Part shown: positions 33,215 through 44,280 of the stretch, piece by piece | How the letters are laid out: each line of letters begins with the position of its first letter | Numbering within the stretch: position 1 is the first letter of the stretch | From: Manduca sexta | Lineage: Eukaryota; Arthropoda; Insecta; Lepidoptera; Sphingidae | NCBI RefSeq assembly: GCF_014839805.1 | Contig: NC_051116.1 | Location: forward strand, 3,515,556 to 3,579,555 | DNA: 64,000 bases | Direction: 5' to 3' | Position numbers and translations under genes: made by a program | Notes under the pieces: generated by a model | The model's input: the letters and a program-made list of their open reading frames with translations, nothing else | What the model was told of the DNA's origin: nothing | Databases searched by the model: none

Positions 33215-33358
33215 TGAACGCGATGAACTAAGAATACTGAAAGTATTTCGACGACAATTGGTTTAGAAATAGTTGGGATTTTGGAAAGGACTTATTATTC
33301 TGTAAAAATATATAGCAGGATTTTTATCCCAAAAAAACTTTCATGCAGGCGAAGCTAG
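33215..33358 (+). mobile_element. Helitron-like fragment
   Basis: GGAAAGGACTTATTATTCTG, AAATATATAGCAGGATTTTT and a terminal GCAGGCGAAG-CTAG correspond to the body and 3' end of the element at 42141-42351. Confidence 0.5.
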
Positions 33359-33545
33359 CAAAAAAAACATGAAACAAAATAATTATAATATGAAATAGGC
33401 TGGAATGGTTTAGAAAAACGAATACCGCAACGTATCGTCTTGGTCGTTGTAAAATAATTTGAATATACCGTACTCAATATTTGGTATACAAATTCCACTC
33501 GATTTTTAAAATAGGTATCCAAGTAAATTGTCATGAATAATCTTT

Positions 33546-33825
33546 GGATGCCGAGACGAGCTTGCCCTTCTGATGGTAAGCGATACGACCGCCCATAAAG
33601 AGTTGAAACACCATCCAATACATTGAATTACAAAGAATGTCTGGTATTCCACTGCGCTCGCCATCCTTAGACATGAGATGTTAAGTCTTATTATGTCCAG
33701 CAGTTACACTACAATGTTCTTCAAAGCGGACCACAACAGTAACTAACATTGCTACTTGGCGACATAAATATACATCGCAGTGGTACTTACCCAAGCGGAC
33801 TCTCACATATGAGAGACCTACCACA
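33546..33825 (-). mobile_element. Family A repeat
   Basis: Reverse orientation with GAGACGAGCTTGCCCTTCTG (small deletion), TTCCACTGCGCTCGCCATCC, AGACATGAGATGTTAAGTCT and CTCACATATGAGAGACCTAC. The 5' end is intact on the right-hand side. Confidence 0.8.
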
Positions 33826-34197
33826 AGTAAGATTTAAAGTTCCTGTCTCCCGCTCTCGCCTCCGACTCGCCTACACCCAAACCCGCACCATTAATGCGTC
33901 CCATGTAAAATGTTTATAGCCACCGGACACAAGCGTGAAATCGTTAAACGTGACGAAAAATTCCATCCTAAAGGACGAAGTATCACGTCCTATTTTCAAT
34001 CACTTTTATGACGTTTATTAACGTCATAACCGAACGTTTAATGACGGTGTCGTAAACAATTTTATACGGTATTTTTATGAGATTTAGGGCTTATATTATA
34101 TTTTTGGTTTGAAGGCTCTTTATCGATTTGTGCGCGTTTCTGCTACTTCTTGTTAGTTATTGTTTATCTTAGATGAATATATTTGTATGTATATACG

Positions 34198-34533
34198 ATG
34201 GTTTGATTTAATTCTTTTCAAACCGAATTTCGACGTGACGAATCTCAACGGAGATCGGTCAAGTAAGCACGAGATATCGTAGTCCCGAGTGTATGCGCAA
34301 TGCACGGACGCGCTCTCTGTCCCTTCACTCTCACAGTCCGGTGAGGCGGCAATCTGACATGACCGGAGAGAAATCAGGCGCAGGACCAACGGCTTTACGT
34401 GCTTTCCGAGGCACGGGGGTATCACACCACCAATTTCCTCACTTCGAGCTGCGACTGAGTAATTTTTAAGATGAAAAAAAACCAGTCACAATTATTTTCA
34501 CAACTACGCCACAGAGGCAGTCAAACTGCGATC
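34198..34533 (-). mobile_element. tRNA-head SINE with a third body type
   Basis: Minus strand: a head remnant (CTGCCTCTGTGGCGTAGTTG), then TGCCTCGGAAAGCACGTAAA, CCGTTGGTCCTGCGCCTGAT, TGTCAGATTGCCGCCTCACC, GTGAGAGTGAAGGGACAGAG and a 3' part with ACGATATCTCGTGCTTAC. The B-box region appears deleted. I remember this body as a frequent lepidopteran SINE. The 90-codon frame here is repeat-derived. Confidence 0.68.
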
Positions 34534-35521
34534 GTACCCACAATGCAGAAACCTACATGAGAGGGCATCAATTTTCCTTTCTACTAAAAAAAAATGGCTA
34601 GTCACAACCGGCACCATCGGCAGTATAGTCCGGAATTCAGTGATTAGTGTAGTTCACGACCTTCAGCATCGAGGACATTGACGCAAGTAGGAGTCACAAG
34701 GAAGTCTATCGAAGCTTTCCCTAGACCCTTACTGCAGTGGGTAATTCAAAGGACACTAAAGCATATATATTAGCTAATCACATCCTGTCAAACATAGTGA
34801 ACTGCGATTAACCGTATAACCGGCAGTTAACCCTGAGTTAAGTGCGGTGTTTGCGCCCCGCGGCCCCCGATAGCTGCACAATTTATGAAACTCCAAGACA
34901 TTCCGTATAACAGATCATAAACGGTTAACCGTCGCGACCTCGCTTAAGGGGAAGGCAAGAGATCTCGGTGGGTTTTTGTACTGAAGGAGGAATGTGGCTT
35001 TCTCTTGGTGATGTGTGGTGTAATTATTAGTATAATATCGGGCAGGGGATGCGTATACTTGATGGTAAATACGGATGTTTTAATTAAGGAGATATAGTGT
35101 AATAATGTCAACTGTTTAAGGACGTTATGCTTCTCAAGATTTGTGTAGTTAAAAATACTTTTTATAATTTTGATCAACTTCTTTTTAATATTCCTAATAT
35201 TTTACTTAAATCTATACGAGCCTGAAGGTAACCACCAACTACTAACATTGGTATGAACTATAGCAACACTCTTCAGATTTTTACATTACAGATTCTGTAA
35301 GTTACTAAGCTGAATCGGGACATTAGATCTATAATCCGATGCCTAAAAATTACATTGATATTAACATACTTTAAAGTGGAATACAGCTTTGCTTGAACTA
35401 TATTTAGAGGCAGTAAGAAGCAAAGGAACTGCTCAAACCTATTAATTTGTAAACTCTTTAATCTGGTCAAAAGTAAGAATGCCAATAAAATCATAATTAA
35501 CTAAGTATTGGTGGTGACTGC
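34534..35521. other. Unassigned stretch with clustered TTAACC words
   Basis: A perfect 12-bp palindrome, ACGGTTAACCGT, is at 34921-34932, and related words (ATTAACCG, ATAACCGG, GTTAACCC) lie at 34806-34835. These recall Grainyhead- or Myb-type cores but may be chance. No gene was recognised. Confidence 0.35.
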
Positions 35522-35670
35522 CTGACATTAACGGAGGGTCCATACCCAATCCTGTCGGTTTCCCTGTATGTAGATTGTAGAATCTAACTATCATTAAAAT
35601 GACTTTTAGACCTACAGCACCTATATGTTGTGTCGAGTTTCCTTTCGAAATATTTCACGTTTCGCCACTG
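35522..35670 (+). mobile_element. hAT-type MITE, strongly diverged
   Basis: The right end GAAATATTTCACGTTTCGCC-ACTG is clear. The left end is altered, but GGGTCCATACCCAATCCTGT and CGGTTTCCCTGTA follow the family order. Flanking octamers GTGACTGC (35514-35521) and CTGACTGA (35671-35678) match at six of eight positions. Confidence 0.62.
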
Positions 35671-36443
35671 CTGACTGAGCGACCTTAAATAAAGATCACT
35701 TCTCGAGAAGCCTTGTTAATCCAGAATAGTTTCATTCTTCAAAAAATCTGCAAACATCTTAAATACTTTTCACATTGTAAGTAAGATCTGCTCCTTAACT
35801 CAAACAGCAATATCGTCATACGCCATAAAGAAAGGTTTTCATCCCTTATGGTAATATAAAATCACGTTGTTTCGCCCCTTAGTACACGTCTGTTTATAAC
35901 TTAATAAACTACGTCCCACGCTGATCCCGTTTTCCAATACAGATTTCATATTTATAGGGGTCCTAACGGCTGATTTTGACTCGAATTTGATTATAAGTTT
36001 TAGTGAGCCGATTAAGCAGTTTGCTTTGCTTGACCTGTAAAAGGAATCGCATAAGGATGATTGTTTTGTTTTTAACTATTATGACTCCTTGCTTCAGTCT
36101 GTATTAATTAGTCTGGTAATGAGTTCTGGTTGTCTGGTTTTCACTTTTAACGTTAAGATCGATTATATTGTTGTAATTTCCAAAAAAAATCACGATAAAA
36201 GGTTATCGATACGTTTGTTTTACCTAGTATGAAAGCCAATGCTCAAGTTTTAAATATTACCATTATAACGGAGGTTTATTAATACATATGTAGATTCAGG
36301 CAGAGCATCTAAATTATTTATTAGATGCTGGAAATGATGTTTAAATATTTGAGTTTTAGAGGATAAAGCTTCTTCAATAATTAAACAGCCGATCGTATAG
36401 CTTATCTAATCATTCGCTCAATGTGAATCTACTAGGATTTATT
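35671..36443. other. Unassigned AT-rich stretch
   Basis: Nothing recognised on either strand. Confidence 0.4.
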
Positions 36444-36677
36444 TTAAATTCGCCCGCATAGCGACCACCGTGCACAAAGAGTTAAAACCCGCCATAATCA
36501 CGAAAGAGTGTCACGTTCTGGGATCGGTCTGTGTATATTCGGCTCCAACAGGCCGGCATAATTATGTCAACTGCCGAGGGGTAATCATCTCTCGTCAGTC
36601 GACGTTCTATTGGACTCCTCTCGACTTACCATCAGATGCAGTGGGGTCGCTTTGTCATGCACGTACAAAAAAAAAAT
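36444..36677 (+). mobile_element. Family C element with poly(A) end
   Basis: CGCCCGCATAGCGACCACCG, AAAACCCGCCATAATCACG, CAACAGGCCGGCATAATTAT, TAATCATCTCTCGTCAGTCG and TTACCATCAGATGCAGTGGG, ending GCACGTAC and a run of A at 36665-36676. The A-run fixes this as the 3' end. Confidence 0.82.
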
Positions 36678-37194
36678 GATTAATGTTATAAATGTTATGT
36701 TGCTTGACTTGGGAATCGTATTCATGACCTTTTGGTCTATAACACGCTGATCAAAGAATTTGATCATCGACCGATCATTCAGTTGTAGAATAGTTCCATT
36801 GACCTCCGAATTCGCTGGAGTTTTACAACCCCTCATATCACGTACGGGACGAGTGTCGCTCATAAAAGATCCTGTGGGGTGAAGCAGGACATAAAGTGAT
36901 TTGACAAACCAATTTATCATTGCAGAAGATGTAACGAAATTTATCAATCCATTTTATATTTATTTTTATTTACATTCTAGTTATTGAGAGTTTTTTATCA
37001 TTGTAATTAATTAACAGACTAAAAGTTTAAGCGCACACGGCTTTTACATCATGGCTGGTAGTGGAATTGCACACACATTGCATTGGTAACCAAGGGTCTT
37101 GATGCAAAATAAAAGAAAGTGCCCCAAGCCGATGTATGTCACACGACCAGTGGCCTAAACCTAACCTAAACCAATGAGAGATTGCAAAAAAACA

Positions 37195-37330
37195 GCCTGT
37201 AATTTAAACCGATCTCAATGAAATTTGGTATAGAGAAGTTTGAATCCTCGGAAAGGACATAGGTATTATAGGAAAAAGGCTACTTTGTTTCACGGGAAAA
37301 TAAATAGCGATACTTTTATCTAGAAATACT
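37195..37330 (+). mobile_element. Helitron-like internal fragment
   Basis: CAATGAAATTTGGTATAGAG, TCGGAAAGGACATAGG and CACGGGAAAATAAATAGCGA follow the body of the short Helitron-like family. Both termini are lost. Confidence 0.5.
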
Positions 37331-37640
37331 TTTTCGTTCGAACGGATCTGATTGTAAGAGTTACTATTCCTTATATTTTGTTCGACGCATAGAGTACCTA
37401 GAAGTAATATTTACTCAGTATTGCAATTTTACGGATTCATTCGGGCAAATAAAATAATAAAAAAATATATTTCAATATTGCTGCTGTTATTAGCGGAGAT
37501 AGTCTAATGTGGTAAGATACTGGCTGTCAGGTCCGCAGGTTCAAAACTCTAGTCATACGTCTTTGATTTTGCGCAGTAATGTGTGATTGGTTATCGCTCG
37601 ACTTTCGCTAACAGCGAAGAAAATATCATAACGAAACCTA

Positions 37641-37980
37641 GTAATAATAATAATAATAATAATATCAGCCCTGTATTATATACTTGCCCACTGCTGAGCA
37701 CGGGCCTCCTCTACTACTGAGAGGGATTAGGCCTTAGTCCAATATGCTGGTGCCTAGTGTGGGTTGGTAGACTTCACACACCTTCGGAATTCCTATAGAG
37801 AACTTCTCAGATGTCCAGTTTTCCTTACGATGTTTTCCTTCACCGTTAAAGCGAACGATAAATTCACAAAGAATACACACATGATTTTTTAGAAAAGTCA
37901 GAGGTGTGTGCCCTTAGGATTTGAACCTGCGGACATTCGTCTCGGCAGTCCGTTCCATACCCAACTAGGCTATCGCTGCT
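37641..37980 (-). mobile_element. Family B tRNA-SINE, full length with 12-bp target duplication
   Basis: (TAA)n tail at about 37641-37665, then the full body and the tRNA-like head, with the minus-strand B box GGTTCAAATCC and an A-box segment. It is flanked by TAACGAAACCTA at 37629-37640 and 37981-37992, a perfect 12-bp duplication. The long uninterrupted trinucleotide tail and perfect duplication suggest a recent insertion. Confidence 0.92.
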
Positions 37981-37992
37981 TAACGAAACCTA

Positions 37993-39144
37993 CAATCTAA
38001 AAATTCTAGAAAAGATTTCGAAGATATTTCTACTGTGTAGTCTGTCGTAGCGTGACGTATGATTATAAGTTTGTAAAGTAAACATGATACGTAAAGACGT
38101 TTCACTTAAAATTATTTAAAGAGGTCGTTGTATTATAAATAATATTAAATCCCGCAAAATATTAATTAACAACATGAAACGTGTATTATTATCTGTAAAA
38201 AATGTCCTAGATTGTTCAGTTTGTTTAACACAATTTACCAAATTAAATGAATTTTAACGGCATTTATGTCGGAATAATTACAATGTCAAATAATTACCAA
38301 CTTAAAAAAATGTTAGCCTAATTAAATGCCGAAACTACGCGACACGGAGAACAAAATACACAGTCCCTGGCAACACTAATTCTTACTAATGAGCTGGCTC
38401 TTAAAACTTTTGTCGCAAATGCCCGAGAAAAGAATTTTTGGCGCTGGCAATAATATTTTGAAAAAGGAACATTCTTTATTGTATATTGTTATTACTTAAT
38501 TTGTTTTAATTTGAATTGTTATTGCTAATGGCAAAAAATTTGCGCAAAAAATAAAGTTACAGCGAAGCGAAATTTTAGCTCAGTATTATTTCAATTATTT
38601 CACGTTTATTCTGTTTGGTTTTGTGATTACTTTTTCGATGTTCATACTTTATTATTTTACTGGTATATATTTGTTATCATTGGGAATGATCGTGGGTCTT
38701 AAGCTATGTATGCTCTGTAAGCGGTGAGTCGGATAGAATTTTCCGACCACGGGTTCGTCTCTTGCTCTGGCGACAGACGTAATCTGCAGATATATTTTAG
38801 TTGTAAGTGTTGCAAAACTGAAAATATCTTGATATTTTTCATAAGAGATCTATTAATTTCTCTGAGCATAGAAATCGTTTAGTGATTACGACCTCATTAC
38901 TCAATTGCCTTATCTTACCTTACTTATTAAATTTGATGATCAAGATATGAAGATAAAATTCCTCACCTAAATAAGTATGGTGTTTACCTGAAAAGAGAAA
39001 AAAGAAAATTAGTCACTGTGTTGTAGAAAAACTAATGATTAGAACTATCAGGACGTAGAAATAGTATTTTACACGAATTCGTAAAGGTTGAAGGAACGTT
39101 GCTCGAAGATCGCTAGAATTAAAATAGACGTAAACATAAAGGGT
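37993..39144. other. Unassigned AT-rich stretch
   Basis: No gene or clear repeat. A tRNA-SINE-like scrap is possible near 38700-38790 (ACCACGGGTTCGTCTC). Confidence 0.4.
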
Positions 39145-39452
39145 GGTGGTGGTAGGTTTCTCATATGTGAGAGTTCGCCTGGTTAGGTACCACCGCAATG
39201 TCTATTTCTGCCGGCAAGTAGCAGTGTGTAGTCACTGTTGTGTTCCGGTTAGAAGGACATTGTAGCCAGTGTAACTGGACATAATAAGACTTAACATCAC
39301 ATGTCACAGGATGGCGAGCGCAGTGAAATACCAAACAATACTTTATAATTCAAGGTGTTGGATGGTGTTTCTACTGTTTATGGGCGGTCGTATCGCTTAC
39401 CATCAGGCGAATGGAAAGCACGTCTCGTCATTCAAAGCAATAAAATAAAATA
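39145..39452 (+). mobile_element. Family A repeat, full length with possible target duplication
   Basis: GTAGGTTTCTCATATGTGAG, CAATGTCTATTTCTGCCGGC, CAGGATGGCGAGCGCAGTG, TATCGCTTACCATCAGGCGA and an AAAGCAATAAAATAAAA tail. TAAACAT lies just before (39131-39137) and just after the tail (39451-39457), which would fit a target-primed insertion. Confidence 0.82.
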
Positions 39453-40796
39453 AACATCATCTAACCCCAAAACTCCTTGAAGCAAGCCATTATCGCATAT
39501 CTACCGTAACCTGAGCAAAGTGCGGTATGTAATCAAATGAAGAAAGTACCTCCATTACCAGGTACAAAGTTGATGCAAATATTCAAGTTTTGCTGCTATA
39601 ATGTAAACTAAAGGAGCAATAACCCAAACGTGCTTATTCAGTTGTACGAAAAAGCATAAAAACTTTTATAAAACGGAATAAATCCGCTTGTAACACTATA
39701 AAAAGAGCGGTAATCCAAAAAAATCATCTTCCCCTAATATGACAAAACCGTTGTGAAGACACGGAGGAGTAATTTTTAAGGATTGCCGGTTTGGGAGGGG
39801 GGGGGGGGCACACTTATCGCCCGCTGTCGGGGATTAACCTCGCTCGCGGGCCAGGAGAGAAGCGGGAACGGTTTAGAATTTTAAAATTATTCTAATTTGA
39901 AATTCTGAACCTAACTAACATCTAACTGAATTTTGAAATTAGAATATAAGCATAAAGATACATTTGAATTTCGAATGTAGATAAAAATTAAAAAGTATAA
40001 CGATAGACTAGGGGAATGTGGGTACTGGTAAGGTTAAGTACCTTGATTAAAAGTACACTTAGAAAGAGATGAAAGATGAAGTATTGAAGAGTGTATCTTT
40101 GAGGTGTTGAAGATGTGTCTTAAAATAATGTAATGTTATAGATAATCACTATAAAAAAAATCGTGAGGGGAATCTATTAAAGTGACGTTCAAAATTAATC
40201 TTTATTTATGTTCAATTAAATAAATATCTCAATAAAATTATATAACCTATGCTTTCATTGAATTTAATTGGAAGCTGTTTAGTAGTTAATAAACACTGTC
40301 ACAAACATTACTTCTCTATAATACATTTTGAAACCTACATAATCTGCCACTAATAATAATATCCTAGAGTAGTAAAAAGGTCATACAAAATTGCCAAAAA
40401 AACCGTTATTAATCCACCGCCCGCTGTCTCCATTCTCGCGGCCCGCCAAAATAAATACGACGCTTTATCTAAGGATTATCTCTTTAAGAATTGCGTGTGT
40501 GCCTTTTTGTTTGAGCGCATTTTTGTGCAAACACGGCCTAAATCCGCCATTTGCAAAACTAAATCTCCTGCGAGTTTACGTGGAGTAACAAAACTTTTCA
40601 GTTATGGTAATATTTTGAAATTGGAACTTTGTAATTTGTTTTTCGAATTGGTTATGCGTGGATTGATTGTGGGGTTTTTATAGAATTTACATAAGTTTAT
40701 GTTTGAAATGTTAAGCAGAGATGTAATCAGTATACTCGTGGCGGTGAGCAATTTGCCAGAAGTTGATGTTCTTTTTGTACTTATTTTACTTTATAA
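39453..40796. other. Unassigned stretch with a 12-base G run
   Basis: Twelve G at 39797-39808 within TTGGGAGGGG..., next to a GC-rich patch to about 39870. The rest is AT-rich with no gene or repeat recognised; open frames at 40391-40683 have no supporting signal. Confidence 0.4.
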
Positions 40797-40861
40797 ACTG
40801 CCCCCACTGCATGTGATGGAGGATAGTGTGTTTTTGTCCAAATATAGTGTCGAGTAGACCT
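40797..40861 (-). mobile_element. Family C end fragment
   Basis: CTGCCCCCACTGCATGTGAT and a diverged continuation with GTCGAGTAGACC. About 65 bp remain. Confidence 0.45.
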
Positions 40862-41342
40862 TAGGATACTAATTAAATTTATAATTACAGCTATTAAATA
40901 CATTTTATATTTAATATAGATAAATTAGTATTACGCTTACCACATCATAAGCGGCTTATTTCGCTTCACCTAATTTCATTAAAAATAACTCCAACAAAGC
41001 AAATCCGTTGTAACAAAGCGTATAAAGTTAATCCGTATAATGTATTCAGTGTCGAATCCCGTTGACTAGTGGAAGGTGTTTTAATTGGAAAAGTTTGTGA
41101 CGTCACGCGCGGGACCCCGGGCCCTACACTCCGGGAATGTTTTACATACTTGTACGAGAAACTGTGATTTGTACTGATTTCTCAAACTGGGATTATACTG
41201 AAGATTTAGTGAGAATAAAAATCAAATCGAAATGTCTAATGTTATCAAATTATTACGTTAATATGCCAACGAGTGAAAATAACATTATAATGAAAAATAT
41301 TTGACATTGAAATAAAACAATTTTTCAGATTTTATATCCTTA

Positions 41343-41440
41343 AAGGAGAGAGGGAGAAAATTATAAAATAAATCGCGATAAAACCCGAAAAATATTTTTA
41401 TTTCAATGTCTAACATGCGTGTAAACATAAGAAATCATTA
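41343..41440 (-). mobile_element. Penelope-like distal fragment
   Basis: GGGAGAAAATTATAAAATAA, ATCGCGATAAAACCCG, TATTTTTATTTCAATGTC and CGTGTAAACATAAGAAATCA. The flank matches the copy at 29226-29320. Confidence 0.5.
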
Positions 41441-41510
41441 TGATGATATTTGAATTAGATGAACTTTGCGCGAACCCATAGAAAACGTATGTATTTGTAT
41501 TTTGTTAAAA

Positions 41511-41652
41511 TTCGCCATAGTGAACTTAAGTGTCGCGTTCCGGGATCAGCCTGTATACATCCGGTTTTAAACAGGCCGGCATAATTGTGTTAACTGGCGA
41601 GGGTTAAATATCACTCGTTTATCAATACTCTATCTGGACTTTACTTCTCTTA
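41511..41652 (+). mobile_element. Family C element, interrupted
   Basis: TTCGCCATAGTG, AAGTGTCGCGTTCCGGGATC, AAACAGGCCGGCATAATTGT and CTGGACTTTACTTCTCTTAC. It stops exactly where the MITE at 41653 starts. GAGATCACTCT and a run of A at about 42052-42075 look like its displaced 3' end. Confidence 0.65.
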
Positions 41653-42044
41653 CAATAGGGGACCGGCCTATGCTTGATTTTTTCCATTATTCTATATATA
41701 ATGGTTAATAATATGAAAAAGAAGTACTCCTGCGAAAACTGCATAAAAATTGGTTAAAAATGAGCGAGTAATTCATATTTAAAATATTGTAATGTGCAGA
41801 AGTGGGCGCGATGTGGGGATATCGCTACATCTCTTTCTTTCGCACGCGTCGTAATTCCCGATGACGTCACATGTGGATATTTCGTCTCTTTTCTGTTTCT
41901 TGTTAATTACCCCTTCCACCGAAATTCAAAGACTTATAACTTGTTGATTTTTACCGGATTTTAAAAATTCCTTCTGTGTTATAATTTATATTATGTAAAT
42001 ATTTGATAAAAGTAAAGAACAAAAATGAGTCCGATACCCTATTG
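41653..42044. mobile_element. MITE with imperfect terminal inverted repeats
   Basis: Left end CAATAGGGGACCGGCCTA. The reverse complement of the right end reads CCAATAGGGTATCGGACT, so about 15 of 18 positions pair. It is 392 bp and non-coding, and contains TGACGTCA (CRE-like) near 41861-41868. I recall GCATAAAAATTGGTTAAAAA-type interiors from lepidopteran repeats. Superfamily is not assigned because no clear target duplication is visible. Confidence 0.6.
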
Positions 42045-42140
42045 GATAGAGTGAGATCACTCTACTATGAAAAAAAGTATATATTCGAACCTACATGGAA
42101 AGGTAGTTAATTACTAAGAAATAAATTAAAATGTATGATA

Positions 42141-42351
42141 TCTATACATATTATAAAACAAACACCCCTTTTCTGTCTGTCTGTATGTTATCGATTTGCT
42201 CAAAATCTATTAAACGGATTTTTATGAAATTTCGTATGGAGATAGCTTAAGACCCTGGAAAGGTTATAGACTACTTTCTATCCCGGAAAAATATATAGCA
42301 GGACTTTTATCTCTAAAAACTCATTTACGCGAAGCCGCGAGCAAAAACTAA
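42141..42351 (+). mobile_element. Short Helitron-like element, first of a head-to-tail pair
   Basis: Starts A|TCTATACATATTATAAAAC and ends GCGAAGCCGCGAGCAAAAA-CTAA|T (CTAA 42348-42351). The terminal hairpin is GCGAAGCCGCG-like. 211 bp, non-coding. Confidence 0.78.
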
Positions 42352-42355
42352 TCTA

Positions 42356-43197
42356 TCTATACTTATAATAAATCTGTAGAGAGGTCAATTCTGTACATGA
42401 AATATATTTCCAAAATAACTATCAGCGGGTGATTAGGGATCGATACTGATGCCAAAAATGCAATTAGTAAAATTTTTGTCTGTCTGTCTGTCTTTATAAC
42501 CGTTATAGAAACAAAAACTACTCGACGCATTTTAACGAAACTTGGTACGATTATTTGTCATACTCCTGAGCTGGTTATAGTATACTTTTCATCACGCTAC
42601 AATTAATAGGAGCAGAGCAGTGAAGGGAAATGTTGGGAAAACGGGAGAAGTTACTCAATTTTTTAAGCTTCCGTCGCGTGTGCAACCTTAATGGTTAAAG
42701 CTACACAGAAATCATGTATGACGGAAATGTTCTCCTTAAAATTATGTAAAAAATATCCCACGACAGCATATGTCTATCTTTTATGGTTGACTCACAATAA
42801 CGCGTGTAACTCCCGATAGCTTAGCAGTTCGAAGCTTTCTCATTATATTTGTCCACTCTTACGTTTATAACACTCTCAGTCATCCCCTAATTAAAAAAAG
42901 TTAACATTATTAAATATTCCATAAAAAGAATCATAGAAATCGGTATAGAAACACCAAAGTTATACATGAAATACGCTAATAATAAGCCATCATGCGTGAA
43001 TACTGAATCATGCTATAAGGATTATTTTTGTATATATATAAGGTCGCGAACGCACAGGCAGACGGCTTGCTTGGCACCTAGAGGCTAGCGAATCACCTAG
43101 CGAGTAGCTTCGTAAAACGAACATTCTCGAACGTTCGCGACCGGCTCCATTTTTGAAGTCCGAAATCCACGCGGGCGAAGCTGCGAGCGGAAGCTAG
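42356..43197 (+). mobile_element. Long non-autonomous Helitron-like element, 842 bp, apparently complete
   Basis: Starts A|TCTATACTTATAATAAATC, within 5 bp of the previous element's CTAA. Ends GCGGGCGAAGCTGCGAGCGG-AAG-CTAG|T (CTAG 43194-43197) with a GC-rich terminal hairpin. It carries a (TCTG)n microsatellite near 42478-42494. No open frame is of Rep/helicase size. Near its 3' end are a TATATATATA run and a long-range inverted repeat (separate entry). I remember near-identical sequence from other Lepidoptera, which would fit recent activity or horizontal spread; this is recollection, not a search. Confidence 0.78.
43031..43142 (+). repeat. Perfect 11-bp inverted repeat behind a TATA run, inside the Helitron
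   Basis: GGTCGCGAACG at 43042-43052 pairs with CGTTCGCGACC at 43132-43142, enclosing 79 bases that hold further short partial repeats (CTAGAGGCTAGCG, CACCTAGCGAGTAG). TATATATATA at 43031-43040 lies directly in front. It could be a structured transcript or an end-processing hairpin. Confidence 0.65.
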
Positions 43198-43512
43198 TTG
43201 AATACTAAAAATAAAAATGCTTACTACTACCATAATTTGCTAACATATAAAGCACACATTAGGAAACACAACTGATACGCACAACATAGCTTCGTTACTA
43301 AACCGCAGCTTTTAATAACCAGCTAACTGTTTACATGGGAGCTTATCTCGGCGTGTAACCGCACCGAATTAAAACGCGCCCGCTTTATTTAGTTTAATAT
43401 ACTGTAGTCACCGCGCAGACGGGAAATTACTATGAAACTGACACTTGCTTCAGTAATTGAAGGTGCTTATATAAGTGTGACGTCTTGAATGACAAATGTA
43501 AATAATTATTTA

Positions 43513-43620
43513 CTTTAACCGACTTTCAAAAAAGGAGGTACTCATAGTTACTTTTGACCAACTTCGAAAAAAGGAGGTTTTTAATTCGTATGTTTTTATA
43601 TTATTTAGGTACACTGATTA
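43513..43620 (+). mobile_element. Fragment of a lepidopteran dispersed repeat
   Basis: AACCGACTTTCAAAAAAGGA repeats in diverged form as CCAACTTCGAAAAAAGGAGG about 40 bp later, followed by TTTTTAATTCGTATG. This phrase is common in lepidopteran intergenic repeats. Class unknown. Confidence 0.5.
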
Positions 43621-43797
43621 CCTTGAGATTTTTGAGCTGACTTTTCTATATCCATACGGCTTCGTCCTTATGCCTAGTCTTTATCGGAATAAAATCCAAA
43701 TTATGGTCCCGGAATACATTTTTTTATTTTATTTGTTTATGGCTTAATTACAGAACCATGTGAAAATAGAAAAATATAAATTCACAATACTTTGTTA

Positions 43798-43868
43798 CAA
43801 TCATCATCATTATCATCAGCCTATATCTTTGTCCACTGCTGGACATAGGCCTCCTCCAGTATGCGCCC
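43798..43868 (-). mobile_element. RTE-type LINE 3'-end fragment
   Basis: ATCATCATCATTATCATCAG followed by TCCACTGCTGGACATAGGCC and TCCTCC. On the minus strand this is the classic end GGCCTATGTCCAGCAGTGGA plus a (TGA)n tail of RTE-like LINEs. Confidence 0.6.
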
Positions 43869-44094
43869 TTTGTTACAATAGGTAAAAGAATCTAAAATTC
43901 TAAATTGGCATTTAATTAATATACATTAATCTGGCATTGATTTATCTTAGTGCGAAACTAACTGACATAAATCCATTTATTTCTTATAATAAACATTAAA
44001 AATCCACAAACGTTGTACTAAAAGTATAAATTGAAGTATTTGCTATATACAAATATCAGGAATCAAACCATCCTTGCGGTTTTCACGAGCCGTG

Positions 44095-44102
44095 TATAAA
44101 TA
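44095..44102 (+). promoter_or_regulatory. TATA-box-like word beside a CpG-rich patch
   Basis: TATAAATA is followed by GAGCGCGGCGCGACACTGGG. This spacing and composition look promoter-like, but no transcript start or downstream exon can be linked to it. Confidence 0.2.
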
Positions 44103-44280
44103 TGAGCGCGGCGCGACACTGGGCGGAACAAGGGCGCGGTGAGCTCGCCAAAATTTGAATTATTACTGATTCGGACCAACGTGTACGAATATTGGACGCG
44201 GTATGCTTCACTGGGTCAGTTGGGCTGTAACTCATGATTGCGCTGGCAAGTTACTATACTGGACTTGTATATTCAAGTAA

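Noticed and set aside
37641..37668. (TAA)n microsatellite as an independent repeat
   Set aside because: It is the 3' tail of the SINE B insertion, inside its target duplication.
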